64,000 bases of DNA from Leptolinea sp964420995 (GCA_964420995.1 CAYQUX010000014.1:1-64000); one strand, 5' to 3'. Numbered from the stretch's first letter, positions 42,101 through 50,766 are shown. Made by a program: numbers and translations. Notes: generated by a model not told the origin, from the sequence alone.

Positions 42101-43223
42101 AGAAGGCATGCCCGTCCGCCGTCCGCAGGAATTGCTGGATGAACTCATCAGCCTGGTGCGCGTTCCGCTGCGTCTGCAAAATGACCAGCTCCGCCGCCTG
42201 CCCGAAGCGGACAATGAAGTAAAGGATGCTCTGCGTCAGCAGAGCACTTCTTCCATGCTGGCAATCACGGCAACCCGTGTGGTCGGCGGTCTGCGGCGGC
42301 GTCTGCCTGAAGCCGCTGACATGCGCCTGAACGCTGCCCCCGACTCGCAGTGGGCGGATATTGCCGACCAGATCTACGCGAAAACCGCTGATATTCTGAA
42401 CCAGCGCAAGGACCGATTGTTCGGGCCAAATGGGCAGGTCGCGCGGGATGTGGAAAACCTGCTGGAACGCAGCGGTGGAACCGATCTCAGCGACGCCTTC
42501 CTGGTCAACACCCTGATGGCCATCGCCCAGGGCAGCCGCATGGCCTTCGACAAAAAGACCCACCGCCAGGTGCGCCAGACGACCAACCGCTTGAACTATA
42601 TTTACTACGCAGCAAAACTGCTTGCTTCCGTTCCCGCGGAACAAATGACTGACACCGTTTTGGAACACTTGGAAGGCGCCATTGACGCGCTGCGTACCGC
42701 CATGGGGCGCGCCGAATGGGAACGTTTGGAGCACAACAACATCACTCTGGCACAGGTTGACCCGGCCGTTCAGGCAAAATTTGCAGAAGCATTGGGCGAG
42801 GAACGTTACAAATCCGCCTCGACTCTGCCACTACCAGAACAGGCTGATGATTTCAAGGAGATCGCCTGTGAAGTGATCGGCGCCAAAGTCCAGACAGAAA
42901 TCTACCGCCACATCCTCCTCAGCGTCATATCCGATCTGTGGGTGGAATACCTGACCAAGGTGGAAGCGCTGCGCGTCTCCATCGGGCTGGAAGCCTATGC
43001 CCAGCGGGACCCGCTGGTGCAGTACAAGGGCAAAGCCTCCGAGATGTTCACCCAGCTTCTGGGCGACATCCGCATGGGGGTGATCAGCCGCATGTTCGCC
43101 TATCAGCCCCGGCGCGCGCAGACCGCGACCAGCGAATCGACGGGCGATCAGGCTGCGCCCCTGCCTTCCGGTGAGCAAACGCAATCGGCTGCTGACCAGA
43201 AGAAGAAACGCAGAAGGCATTGA
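39192..43223 (+). CDS. secA: preprotein translocase ATPase SecA, extra-large form
   Basis: This 1343-aa motor drives protein export through SecYEG. Walker A is MRTGEGKT (about 102-109), and the DEAD-like box lies in VDEVDNILIDEARTPLIISG. The preprotein-crosslinking region, NBD2 (TIATNMAGRGVDIKLGG, then QLRGRAARQGDPGSSRFYLSL) and the scaffold/wing ends (HLLEYDDVLNTQRKRIYSQRD and RVSIGLEAYAQRDPLVQYK) are all present. Compared with standard SecA (about 800-900 aa) it has about 95 extra residues in NBD2 (roughly 516-611) and about 270 extra residues in the helical scaffold/wing part (about 835-1250). The C-terminal zinc motif (CxC...CH) is missing, replaced by a basic tail KKKRRRH. The chain is unbroken, so the size is not a frameshift artefact. 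Confidence 0.93.
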   Translation: MFQNIVKVLGGDPHKREVQKMAPILEQINLLEDEYEKLSNEALLAKTAEFKQRLAGGTSLDDLLPEAFAAVREAGKRTIGLRHYDVQMIGGLSLHRGNISEMRTGEGKTLVATLPLYLNALTGRGVHLVTVNDYLARRDARWMAPVYQALGLTVGVLQMAARTENGKNAFLVDLTKTSPHEDQHQLQMVTRADAYKADITYGTNSEFGFDYLRDNLTMTLQERVQRGHYYAIVDEVDNILIDEARTPLIISGPAADQAEWYIRMAQVVRQLQPEDYDINEKDRTVSLTEIGESHVEDILGETLRDPDRPEDITPEQAQKLGYLEQALRAQFLFRRNKDYLVQAGKVVIVDEFTGRLMPGRRWSDGLHQAVEAKEGVRVEAENVTYATITLQNYFRMYEKLAGMTGTALTESEEFYKIYKLDVLPIPTNLEYQATKNDSPLEEVNTKDDDGYKVAYFSRRNEADKKPVYWRRKDYPDVVYRSEEAKLRAISLEIIERHIKGQPILVGTTSVEHSELLGDRLRAEPVRTLLQTVLIRQLWLEKNNRQDDERAIPELEFLNTPVDQLRAGDMRQFARSLDLSLNLEDPENLERLSTFFHFDESLKPRLISVLQAGIPQSVLNARKHDEESQIIARAGAFGAVTIATNMAGRGVDIKLGGELPEDTLADVNHVIAKTGQDPYGMNNEERRRVLSTISPDDYGIYEEQVKAFLQYMDDMERVRELGGLHVIGSERHEARRIDNQLRGRAARQGDPGSSRFYLSLNDELMRLFGGPNVENLLKRLNIDESLPIESGMVGRLVEQSQERVEGSNFDVRKHLLEYDDVLNTQRKRIYSQRDMVFTKEDLSEDVMDMLHSELKVRIPAGLKDEEGPWRLLAYLEEIQPPLSYDNISYPSFSFRLLVNEIRKDLPKGEISLEGLQAVLVNLAEQTLAAEDEHLLRSLNNLLESTGASLQTQIDERFDTLDTYFEGIGDVEEGMPVRRPQELLDELISLVRVPLRLQNDQLRRLPEADNEVKDALRQQSTSSMLAITATRVVGGLRRRLPEAADMRLNAAPDSQWADIADQIYAKTADILNQRKDRLFGPNGQVARDVENLLERSGGTDLSDAFLVNTLMAIAQGSRMAFDKKTHRQVRQTTNRLNYIYYAAKLLASVPAEQMTDTVLEHLEGAIDALRTAMGRAEWERLEHNNITLAQVDPAVQAKFAEALGEERYKSASTLPLPEQADDFKEIACEVIGAKVQTEIYRHILLSVISDLWVEYLTKVEALRVSIGLEAYAQRDPLVQYKGKASEMFTQLLGDIRMGVISRMFAYQPRRAQTATSESTGDQAAPLPSGEQTQSAADQKKKRRRH

Positions 43224-43231
43224 TCCAATGT

Positions 43232-43250
43232 AAACCCTTAGGGTTTTGTT
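43232..43250 (+). terminator. weak Rho-independent terminator after secA
   Basis: AAACCC-TTA-GGGTTT (stem 6 bp, 43232-43246) is followed by TGTTTTC. Short and weak, but placed 9 nt after the secA stop. Confidence 0.5.
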
Positions 43251-43279
43251 TTCAAATAAATCCCTTGACTTTATCAGGG

Positions 43280-43308
43280 TTGCCAATCCGTTGATTCACC
43301 TTTATAAT
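43280..43308 (+). promoter_or_regulatory. sigma-70-type promoter of the S1-repeat gene
   Basis: TTGCCA (43280-43285), a 17-bp spacer and TATAAT (43303-43308) form the clearest -35/-10 pair in the window. Transcription would start near 43315, giving a leader of about 28 nt with GGAG before the ATG at 43343. Confidence 0.75.
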
Positions 43309-43342
43309 GTCAACATTCCTCTTGTCCGGAGTTAGATTTCCT

Positions 43343-44566
43343 ATGGAACAAAACGCTTCCTTTCAGAATCAGGGAGAACAACCCGAAAATAACACGAACG
43401 ACAGCAACAATATGGCATCCCTGTTGGAAAAGGAAGGTCTAGGGATCGATTTTCCGTCGCAGGGCGAAATCCGCAACGGAACCATTGCCAGCATCAGCCA
43501 GGGACAGATCCTGGTAAGCGTCGGTACAAAGTCCGAAGGCGTGATCAGCGGCAAAGAATTCGAAGCCATTCCCTCCACCGAACTCTCCACCCTGTCCGTT
43601 GGACAGGAAATACCGGTCTATGTTGTCAACCCCGAAGATTCGAACGGCACCCTGGTGCTTTCTTATGTTCGTGCCCGCGAAGAAAAAGGATGGCAGGAAG
43701 CGGAAGATATGCTCGCTTCCAAAGGTTCCTTCCACAGCAAGATCATCGGCTTCAACAAAGGCGGTCTCATCGTTCCCCTGGGAACACTGCGCGGATTCGT
43801 TCCCGCCTCCCAGATCGCGCTTTCCCGCCGCGCCAACATCTCCGGTGACACGCCGGAACAGAAGTGGAGCAAGATGGTCGGTATGGAAGTGGATGTTTGC
43901 GTTATCGAAGTTGACCGCGAACGCCGCCGTCTGATCCTCTCGGAACGCGCCGCCAGCACCGAAACCCGCGAAACCTTGAAAGAACGCGTCATTGACGAAC
44001 TCAAGGAAGGCGAAGTTCGTGCCGGGCACGTAACCAGCCTGGCCGAATTCGGCGCGTTTGTCAACATAAACGGCGCTGATGGCCTCGTTCATCTTTCCGA
44101 AATCTCCTGGGACCGCATTCAGCATCCCAGTGAAGTTCTCAAAGTCGGGCAGGAAATCAAAGTCAAGGTCATCTCCATCGATCGCGACAAGAAACGCATT
44201 GGTCTGTCCATCCGCCAGCTTCAGGACGATCCCTGGTCGAACCAGGCGGCCGTCTTTACCGTCGGTCAGCTTGTGCAGGGCAAGATCACCCGCCTGACCA
44301 AATTCGGCGCTTTCGCCCAGTTGGAAGGCGACATTGAAGGCCTGATCCACATCTCCGAACTGAGCGAAAAACGCATCGAGCACCCCAAGGAAGTCCTCAA
44401 AGAGGGCGAAACAGTCACCCTGCGGGTCATCAAGATCGATCCAGCCAACCACCGCATCGGCCTCAGCCTGCGCCGGGTTGACTCCATGGCCTATGCCGAA
44501 ATGGACTGGCAGGCTCTGGAAGAGGACACCCCCTCAGACGAGCAGGACGATTCTACGGCTGCCTGA
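43343..44566 (+). CDS. rpsA: S1 RNA-binding repeat protein (ribosomal protein S1-like)
   Basis: This 407-aa protein has four S1 (OB-fold) repeats, after an acidic low-complexity N-terminus: QGEIRNGTIASISQGQILVS, then GSFHSKIIGFNKGGLIVPL, EGEVRAGHVTSLAEFGAFVN and GQLVQGKITRLTKFGAFAQL. The last two end with the typical GLVHLSEISWDRIQHPSEVL and GLIHISELSEKRIEHPKEVL. It likely helps mRNA bind the 30S subunit. With only four repeats it is of the short, Gram-positive-like kind. I chose ATG 43343. The ATG at 43307 lies inside the -10 box. Ends at a strong terminator. Confidence 0.9.
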   Translation: MEQNASFQNQGEQPENNTNDSNNMASLLEKEGLGIDFPSQGEIRNGTIASISQGQILVSVGTKSEGVISGKEFEAIPSTELSTLSVGQEIPVYVVNPEDSNGTLVLSYVRAREEKGWQEAEDMLASKGSFHSKIIGFNKGGLIVPLGTLRGFVPASQIALSRRANISGDTPEQKWSKMVGMEVDVCVIEVDRERRRLILSERAASTETRETLKERVIDELKEGEVRAGHVTSLAEFGAFVNINGADGLVHLSEISWDRIQHPSEVLKVGQEIKVKVISIDRDKKRIGLSIRQLQDDPWSNQAAVFTVGQLVQGKITRLTKFGAFAQLEGDIEGLIHISELSEKRIEHPKEVLKEGETVTLRVIKIDPANHRIGLSLRRVDSMAYAEMDWQALEEDTPSDEQDDSTAA

Positions 44567-44579
44567 AACAGCAACTGAA

Positions 44580-44609
44580 AGAGCGCACCAGGCGGTGCGC
44601 TCTTTTTTT
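44580..44609 (+). terminator. Rho-independent terminator
   Basis: A 10-bp perfect stem, AGAGCGCACC (44580-44589) with GGTGCGCTCT (44594-44603), loop AGGC, is followed by six T. It ends the S1-protein transcript. Confidence 0.92.
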
Positions 44610-44622
44610 GTCAGGATACCCT

Positions 44623-45708
44623 ATGCCCTATTTAATTGACGCGCATGAAGACCTGGCCTGGAACTGGTTGTGTTTTAAGACCGATTATTCCCGGCCAAAT
44701 GACGAAATCCGCCGGCAGGAAACCGGCGCAGTGGAACAACAACGCGGCGGCAAGACCATGTTCGGATGGCCGGAGTATCAATCCGGTCAGACGGCTCTGG
44801 CATTCGGCACGCTGTTCATGGCTCCGCGAAAATATGCCGATGGAGACTGGGACAAAGCCATTTTTACCACTTCGCGGGAATACAACGACCTCATCCGCCA
44901 ATCCGCGGATTACTACGAAATGCTGGCTGGCGAACACCCGGATAAATTCAGACGTGTGTTTTCCAAAGCAGATTTGCAAGCCATCCTCTTGCCACATAAA
45001 GAAAGCAACTCATCCCGACCGATGGGTATTCTCAATTTGATTGAGGGGGCAGAGGGACTGGGTTCACTGGCCGATCTGGAAGAATGGTGGCAGCTTGGCG
45101 CCCGTCTGCTGGGCCCAGTCTGGGCGGGCACACGCTTCTGCGGGGGAACACATGAAGGAAGAAGTTTCACGGAGGAAGGACATAAACTGCTGCGCGGTAT
45201 GGCCGAGATCGGCTACATTCTGGACGTGGCCCATATGAATGACGTGTCCATTGCCACCGCGGTTGAGGAATATGAAGGAATCGTGGTCGCCACGCATGTC
45301 AATTGCCGCTGGCTGTTGAAAGAACCGCCCAACCAACGCCACATGACAGAGGACAACGTGCGCCGTCTGGTGGAACGCGGCAGCGTGATCGGAGTGATGC
45401 CCTACGCGCGTTTTCTACGCACCGACTGGGACGCGAAGGATGTGTCCCGGCAGGTCAGCCTGGACGATCTGGCCAACCACGTGGATGCCATCTGCCAGAT
45501 TGCCGGCAGCGCCTACCATGTGGCCATCGGCACAGACTTTGACGGAGGATTCGGCTGGCCGTGCGTACCGCGGGAAATGAATTCCATCGCGGATATCCAG
45601 AAACTGGCTCCAATCCTGCGAAAACGAGGGTATACTTCAGAACAGGTCGATGCGATCTTTCACGGAAACTGGGAACGAATTCTTAACCAGGCACTACCCG
45701 AGACATGA
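44623..45708 (+). CDS. membrane dipeptidase (peptidase family M19)
   Basis: This 361-aa zinc amidohydrolase-fold dipeptidase has its first metal motif DAHEDLAWN (HxD variant with Glu), and the later ligands in ILDVAHMND and VVATHVNCRWLL. The C-terminal segment IGTDFDGGFG carries the conserved Asp. No signal peptide is seen, so it is probably cytoplasmic. Such enzymes cut dipeptides, including D-residue ones. The start ATG 44623 lies after the terminator. The earlier in-frame TTG at 44608 is in the T-run. The next gene overlaps by ATGA. Confidence 0.88.
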   Translation: MPYLIDAHEDLAWNWLCFKTDYSRPNDEIRRQETGAVEQQRGGKTMFGWPEYQSGQTALAFGTLFMAPRKYADGDWDKAIFTTSREYNDLIRQSADYYEMLAGEHPDKFRRVFSKADLQAILLPHKESNSSRPMGILNLIEGAEGLGSLADLEEWWQLGARLLGPVWAGTRFCGGTHEGRSFTEEGHKLLRGMAEIGYILDVAHMNDVSIATAVEEYEGIVVATHVNCRWLLKEPPNQRHMTEDNVRRLVERGSVIGVMPYARFLRTDWDAKDVSRQVSLDDLANHVDAICQIAGSAYHVAIGTDFDGGFGWPCVPREMNSIADIQKLAPILRKRGYTSEQVDAIFHGNWERILNQALPET

Positions 45709-46262
45709 CCATATCAGACGACGAACAAATCTCCTCTGTAAACCCCAATCACTCTGCTGATGAAGCAGTACCCAGTCAACCGGTACGCCAGTTTCGAAGG
45801 CGAATCCTCATTGGTATTGGTATTACCCTGGCTGGTTATGCTGTCTTCCTTCTTGGGGCGCGTCCATCCGTCTATGGTTTGGACCGCAGTCCGGTGATCG
45901 GTTTTGTTCAAATCGCCGTGTTTATTGTTGGCATCGGTTTCATTTCTTACGGAGCGCATGTCACCATTCAGGCGTTATGGCAGGGCAAGGCAACCAGCAT
46001 CGCCTCACAGATCGGCATGCGCCTGATCCAAACGGGCTTCGTGATCACATTATTCACGGGGATGGCGGATGTCTTCGGGTTGGGAAGCCATCGTCTGCCG
46101 CGGCCGTTCTTTGGCCCACTTCAGGCAACCGGCGTTCAAATCGGCGAACTGGTGATTGGTCTGGGAATCTTCCTCACGTTCCCATTCCACCGTATCTTTC
46201 CCATAAGGAAAAAGAGACTTATCCAGCCAGACGTGGATAAGGCAGACTCTGAGTATCAGTAA
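45705..46262 (+). CDS. membrane protein of unknown function
   Basis: This 185-aa protein has a hydrophilic 30-residue N-terminus, then four helices (from ILIGIGITLAGYAVFLLGA to IGELVIGLGIFLTFPF). Charged ends are rich in Lys/Arg on the cytoplasmic side. Coupled to the dipeptidase by ATGA. No family recognised; it might be an accessory or unrelated protein. Ends at a terminator. Confidence 0.62.
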   Translation: MTISDDEQISSVNPNHSADEAVPSQPVRQFRRRILIGIGITLAGYAVFLLGARPSVYGLDRSPVIGFVQIAVFIVGIGFISYGAHVTIQALWQGKATSIASQIGMRLIQTGFVITLFTGMADVFGLGSHRLPRPFFGPLQATGVQIGELVIGLGIFLTFPFHRIFPIRKKRLIQPDVDKADSEYQ

Positions 46263-46266
46263 ATTA

Positions 46267-46290
46267 ACATCCCTTTTCAGGGATGTTTTT
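46267..46290 (+). terminator. Rho-independent terminator
   Basis: ACATCCCT-TTTC-AGGGATGT, an 8-bp stem (46267-46274 with 46279-46286), followed by TTTT. It separates the dipeptidase operon from the redox cluster. The rest of the gap up to 46392 holds a possible promoter (TAGAAT at 46345-46350) but no gene. Confidence 0.85.
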
Positions 46291-46392
46291 CTATCTGGAT
46301 GTTTCAATGGAAGAAATTGTCTTCATTTTTGAATGAATATGGAATAGAATGTATCGATATTTCTTCTGACATCCCTACCCAGACGGATCCCC

Positions 46393-46845
46393 ATGACAAC
46401 CCCCGATAAAAACGAAACCGAATCTCAGACCTACGTCGACCATGGGGATTTAATTCCCCTCCTGCAACAGGCACAGGAACGCGCCGGGTATTTATCCGCC
46501 GAAAGCCTGAAAGAGATCGCCCAGACGTTACACATTTCTGAAAACGAAGTGTACGGTGTGGCCTCTTTTTATGCCCAGTTTCGGTTCAATGCCCCGGGAC
46601 GGCATTCCATCAAGATTTGCCTGGGCACAGCCTGCCATGTGCGCGGCGGTCAGAAACTGCTCGAATCACTGGAGCGCGAGTTGCACATCAAACCCGGCGA
46701 GACAACAGAGGATGGCCTTTTCGATCTTCAGAGGGTTGCCTGCCTGGGATGTTGCGCTTTGGCGCCGGTTATGCAAATTGATGATCAAATTTATGGCCGG
46801 GTAACCAATACCCGCCTGAAACGCATTCTGGAGAGTTATGCCTGA
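46393..46845 (+). CDS. NuoE/HydC-like 2Fe-2S subunit
   Basis: This 150-aa thioredoxin-like [2Fe-2S] protein has ligands Cys76 and Cys81 (CLGTAC) and Cys117 and Cys121 (CLGCC), matching the NADH dehydrogenase 24-kDa and HydC pattern. The N-terminal helical bundle (LIPLLQQAQERAGYLSAESL, YGVASFYAQFRF) is typical. It is the first of five overlapping genes. It passes electrons between the flavin subunit and other clusters. The next gene starts 8 bp before its stop. Confidence 0.9.
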   Translation: MTTPDKNETESQTYVDHGDLIPLLQQAQERAGYLSAESLKEIAQTLHISENEVYGVASFYAQFRFNAPGRHSIKICLGTACHVRGGQKLLESLERELHIKPGETTEDGLFDLQRVACLGCCALAPVMQIDDQIYGRVTNTRLKRILESYA

Positions 46846-48703
46846 ACTCGCCTCACTCCGCAAAATGGCTGTTGAAAAATGGCAGGAACTGGAATCCAGC
46901 AGCCTGCCCGTGATCTACTTTGGCATGGCTTCCTGCGGTCGGGCCGCCGGCGCGCTTGAAGTCCGTAAAGCCGTTGAAGAGGTTCTGGACGAAAATTTCC
47001 TGTCTGCCCGCCTGGTGGATGTGGGATGTATCGGTCCGTGTTACATGGAACCCCTGATGGACATAACCATGCCGGGTTGGGCGCGGGTGAGCTACAGTCA
47101 GGTAACCCCCGCGCGCGCCAAAAAACTGGTGCTGGCCGCGTTGAAATCCGGCGCGCCGCCATTGGAAGATGCCGTTGGCATCCTTGAACCTGTGAAAGAC
47201 AGGCAGACCGGCGATCTTCCAATGTTTTTTGACCAGCCAATGCTCAAACCGCAGGTGCGAATTATCCTGCGGAATTGTGGTTTGATCGATCCCGAAGATT
47301 TCGATCATTACCTGGCACATGATGGCTACGTCGGACTGCAAAAAGCGTTGTGTTTGACGCCACAGGAGGTCATCGAACAGGTGCAGATCTCCGGTCTGCG
47401 CGGCCGCGGCGGCAGCGGATTTCCAACCTATAAAAAATGGGAGATCTGCCGGGCTGTTCCGGGGGAGGAAAAGTACCTGGTGTGCAATGCCGATGAAGGC
47501 GATCCCGGTGCGTTTATGAACCGATCCCTCATTGAGGGCGACCCGCACGCGCTGCTGGAAGGCATGCTGATTGCCGCCTATGCCATTGGGGCCAACCACG
47601 GGGTAATTTATATACGCGCGGAGTATCCGCTGGCGGTCGCCCGTTTGCGCAAAGCACTCCAGCAATTGCGCGAGAACAACCTGCTGGGCAAACGCATTCT
47701 GGGAACAGGTTTCGATTTTGAAATCAAAATCAAGGAAGGCGCGGGCGCCTTTGTGTGCGGTGAAGAAACCGCCCTGTTCGCCTCCATCGAAGGAAAGCGG
47801 GGAATGCCGCGCTCACGTCCGCCCTACCCGGCTGTCAAAGGGCTGTATGGCAAGCCCACAGTAAACAACAATGTAGAAACGCTCAGCGCTCTGCCCAACA
47901 TTTTCAGGCGCGGCGCGGACTGGTATTCAGAGTTCGGTACTGCCTCCAGCCGGGGTACAAAAACCTATTCGCTGGTGGGAAAAGTACGCCGCACCGGACT
48001 GATCGAAGTCCCGCTGGGCATGACCCTGCGGCAGATCATTTTCGACATCGGCGGCGGAACGGATAAACCGTTCAAAGCCGTTCAAACAGGCGGTCCTTCC
48101 GGCGGTTGTCTTTCCGAAGAGTACCTGGATACCCCGGTGGAGTATGAAGCCCTTAAAGCCGCCGGTTCCATCATGGGGTCTGGTGGACTGATCGTGATGG
48201 ACAAGGACACCTGTGTGGTTGATATTGCTCATTACTTCCTGGAATTCATCCAGAAAGAATCCTGCGGAAAATGCGCCCCCTGCCGTATTGGCACCCGCCA
48301 CCTGGTGGAAACACTGGAGCGCATCACCACCGGTGATGCCGAAGAGGATGATATTGAGACGCTTGAACGCCTGTCACGGACAACCGCGCAGGGTTCACTG
48401 TGCGGACTGGGACAGTCAGCTCCCAATTCCGTACTGACATCGCTGCGCTCGTTCCGTGATGAATACGAAGAGCACATCAAAGAGAAATACTGTCCCGCTG
48501 GAGTGTGTAAAGACCTGTTCCAGTATGTCATTCTGCCGGAAGCCTGCACCGGCTGCCAGGCATGCAGCCGGGTTTGCCCGGTGGACGCCATTCACGGCGA
48601 GCCAAAACAAACCCACACGTTGGATAGTTCCATTTGCATTCGCTGCCGCGCCTGCTATGAAGCCTGCCGGTTTAACGCCATTGAAGGGAGGCCGATAGCA
48701 TGA
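46838..48703 (+). CDS. NuoF/HydB-like flavin and NAD-binding subunit
   Basis: This 621-aa protein has a domain order like HydB of electron-bifurcating hydrogenases. An N-terminal thioredoxin-like [2Fe-2S] domain (1-110: SCGRAAGALEV, GCIGPCYMEP) comes first. The FMN/NADH domain follows (LRGRGGSGFPTYKKWE, NADEGDPGAFMNRSLIEGDP), then an SLBB segment, a [4Fe-4S] site (ESCGKCAPCRIGTRHL) and a C-terminal pair of [4Fe-4S] clusters (CTGCQACSRVCPVDAI and CIRCRACYEACRFNAI). It oxidises NADH or reduces NAD. Together with NuoE and the NuoG-like subunit it forms a diaphorase core. Overlap with the next gene is ATGA. Confidence 0.93.
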   Translation: MPELASLRKMAVEKWQELESSSLPVIYFGMASCGRAAGALEVRKAVEEVLDENFLSARLVDVGCIGPCYMEPLMDITMPGWARVSYSQVTPARAKKLVLAALKSGAPPLEDAVGILEPVKDRQTGDLPMFFDQPMLKPQVRIILRNCGLIDPEDFDHYLAHDGYVGLQKALCLTPQEVIEQVQISGLRGRGGSGFPTYKKWEICRAVPGEEKYLVCNADEGDPGAFMNRSLIEGDPHALLEGMLIAAYAIGANHGVIYIRAEYPLAVARLRKALQQLRENNLLGKRILGTGFDFEIKIKEGAGAFVCGEETALFASIEGKRGMPRSRPPYPAVKGLYGKPTVNNNVETLSALPNIFRRGADWYSEFGTASSRGTKTYSLVGKVRRTGLIEVPLGMTLRQIIFDIGGGTDKPFKAVQTGGPSGGCLSEEYLDTPVEYEALKAAGSIMGSGGLIVMDKDTCVVDIAHYFLEFIQKESCGKCAPCRIGTRHLVETLERITTGDAEEDDIETLERLSRTTAQGSLCGLGQSAPNSVLTSLRSFRDEYEEHIKEKYCPAGVCKDLFQYVILPEACTGCQACSRVCPVDAIHGEPKQTHTLDSSICIRCRACYEACRFNAIEGRPIA

Positions 48704-50766
48704 CCTCTGTAACATTGACCATCAACGATAAAGTCATTCAAGTCGCCCGGGGAGCCACGATTCTTCAGGCGGCGCAGGAAAATGGCATTGATATACCCAC
48801 CCTGTGCGCCTACAAAGACCTGCCGCCCTTTGGCGGTTGCCGCATGTGCGTGGTTGAAGTGGATAACATGCGCGGCTTCCCCACGGCCTGCACAACTCCG
48901 GCGGAGGATGGCATGGTGGTGCGCACAGAATCACCCGCGCTGCAATCCCTGCGCCTGGAAACTTTCAACCTGCTGCTCAGCGAGCACCCCTTGAGCTGCC
49001 TGGTCTGCCCCGAAAACGGCAACTGCACGGAATGCATGATGACCATCCGCAAAGGCGGCGTGACCACCGGCTGCGGGTCCTGTCCAAAGAACAACCAGTG
49101 TGAGTTGCAAACTCTCGCCAAGCGTCTGGGCGTGAATGACATCCGCCTGCCGGTTAAATACCGCATGTTTCCGGTGGAAAAATATGATCCCTTCTATGAC
49201 CGTGATTACAATCTGTGCATCCTGTGTGGACGCTGCGTGCAGGTATGCGAGAAACTGCATTTCCTCAGCACTCTGACGTTCAAGGAACGCGGCGCGCGCA
49301 CCGTGGTCGGCACGGCTTTTGAACGCAGCCATGTGGACGCCGGGTGTAGTTTTTGCGGCGCCTGCGTAGACCGCTGCCCGACCGGCGCGCTGACTGAAAA
49401 GACACGCAAATGGGAAGGCGCGGCGGACCGCGAGGTAGAATCCACCTGCCCATATTGTTCCACCGGCTGTTCCATAAACCTGCAGGTGCGCGGCGACATG
49501 GTGATCGGCAGCCGGCCGGGAGATCACAACAATCTGTGTGTTCATGGCCGGTTTGGAATATCCGAGGTGGTCAATCACCCAACCCGGTTGAAACAACCAT
49601 GGCGGTTGGCGGATGGCCGAAAATTCGAATGTTCCTGGGATGAAGCCATTGAACTGGCGGCTGAAAAATTCTCCTCAGCCAGTCCGGAAACCATGGCCAT
49701 TCGCATTTCACCCAATTTACCCATTGAAGACCTGTATGTGGCACAAAAGTTTGCCACCCGGGTTCTGCATCTGGCGGAACTTGAAAGTTCAAAAACCAAT
49801 CAGCCTTCAGGATTTGACAGGCTGATCGGGCGGACACAGACTTTTGGCGGTCTGCGCAACACAGACTGCCTTCTGGTCGCCGGACTGGACACGCGATACA
49901 CCTTCTCCTGGTTGGAATATGAACTGAAACAGCTTCGCGCCGGAGGAGCCAGCCTGATTTCGATCAGCAGCGGCAAGAAACCGATTGACCAATTCGTCGA
50001 TGCGTTCCTTTACGCCCGCGAAGGCCAGGCCGCAAAGGTGATCGCTGAACTGCAAAAAACAATGGATTCCGAACTGTCAGGGTCATCCATGCTGGAAAAG
50101 GCGGCTGCCGCGCTGCGCGCCAGCCAACATCCGTTCATCCTTGCAGGGCCGGAATATCTGGATAAAGAAGATGCCCTGGAAGAACTTGCCAGACTGGCGG
50201 AAAAAGTCAATGCCGGTGTGATCTGCCTACCGCTGTCTGGGAATTACTTCGGCGCTCGAATGGCCGGGGCGCTGGGTTTAAACGAGTGGGATATCGCCGC
50301 TCCCAGCCTGCTTTACTGCATCGGGGAAAATCCGGGCATCAAAGCCGGTTTTACCATTTATCAGCATGCTTTTCCCACGCTTGAAGGCCTGCCAGACCTG
50401 GGATTGCCCACCGCCCTGTTCACGGAGCGTGATGGGACATTCATCAACGCGGAATTAAACCCGCGGCGGCTGCAAAAAGCCGTGGAACCGGCGGGAGAAT
50501 CCCTGCCTGACTGGCAGATCATCGCGGCCATCGCGAAAAAGATGGGCGCGCCCGGATTTGATTTCAATTCGACGGAAGAGATATACAGGGAAATTCTGTC
50601 CACCCATTCGGGAGATTTCAGAGAGTGGGGAGTGGGGTCATCTCTTTCCGGGCTGCGGTACGGGTCAAATGACCTTCCGACCTTCCTGGGCTCACAGCTC
50701 TCCCGCCATGTGGCCGGTTTGCGCACGCTCTACCCGGATGATGGGCAGAAAGCAGGTGTGAAATGA
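48700..50766 (+). CDS. NuoG/FdhA-like iron-sulfur subunit without clear molybdenum site
   Basis: This 688-aa protein has, in order, an N-terminal [2Fe-2S] ferredoxin (Cys36, 47, 50, 64), a NuoG-type His/Cys cluster region (HPLSCLVCPENGNC, CGSCPKNNQCELQ), two [4Fe-4S] clusters (CILCGRCVQVCEKLH, CSFCGACVDRCPTGAL) and the molybdopterin-oxidoreductase cluster domain (CPYCSTGC with CVHGRFG). After SWDEAIEL comes a shortened oxidoreductase domain. The segment where formate dehydrogenases have the Sec/Cys-His ligand (an xUH or xCH block) reads SSKTNQPSGFDRL here, with no such residue. It is more like NuoG than an active formate dehydrogenase. It lacks an H-cluster. Probably an electron-wiring subunit. 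ATGA overlaps on both sides. Confidence 0.85.
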   Translation: MTSVTLTINDKVIQVARGATILQAAQENGIDIPTLCAYKDLPPFGGCRMCVVEVDNMRGFPTACTTPAEDGMVVRTESPALQSLRLETFNLLLSEHPLSCLVCPENGNCTECMMTIRKGGVTTGCGSCPKNNQCELQTLAKRLGVNDIRLPVKYRMFPVEKYDPFYDRDYNLCILCGRCVQVCEKLHFLSTLTFKERGARTVVGTAFERSHVDAGCSFCGACVDRCPTGALTEKTRKWEGAADREVESTCPYCSTGCSINLQVRGDMVIGSRPGDHNNLCVHGRFGISEVVNHPTRLKQPWRLADGRKFECSWDEAIELAAEKFSSASPETMAIRISPNLPIEDLYVAQKFATRVLHLAELESSKTNQPSGFDRLIGRTQTFGGLRNTDCLLVAGLDTRYTFSWLEYELKQLRAGGASLISISSGKKPIDQFVDAFLYAREGQAAKVIAELQKTMDSELSGSSMLEKAAAALRASQHPFILAGPEYLDKEDALEELARLAEKVNAGVICLPLSGNYFGARMAGALGLNEWDIAAPSLLYCIGENPGIKAGFTIYQHAFPTLEGLPDLGLPTALFTERDGTFINAELNPRRLQKAVEPAGESLPDWQIIAAIAKKMGAPGFDFNSTEEIYREILSTHSGDFREWGVGSSLSGLRYGSNDLPTFLGSQLSRHVAGLRTLYPDDGQKAGVK

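Noticed and set aside
39192..43223. SecA as a fusion of two genes or a frameshifted pair
   Set aside because: One continuous frame with all motor motifs in order and the C-terminal scaffold motif in place, so the extra length is inserted sequence.
43439..44452. 337-codon open frame antisense to the S1-repeat gene
   Set aside because: The Phe/Gly/Asp periodicity mirrors the S1 repeats on the other strand.
48700..50766. Third redox subunit as an active selenocysteine/cysteine formate dehydrogenase
   Set aside because: No in-frame TGA and no Cys-His pair at the expected position. The domain is short and more like NuoG.
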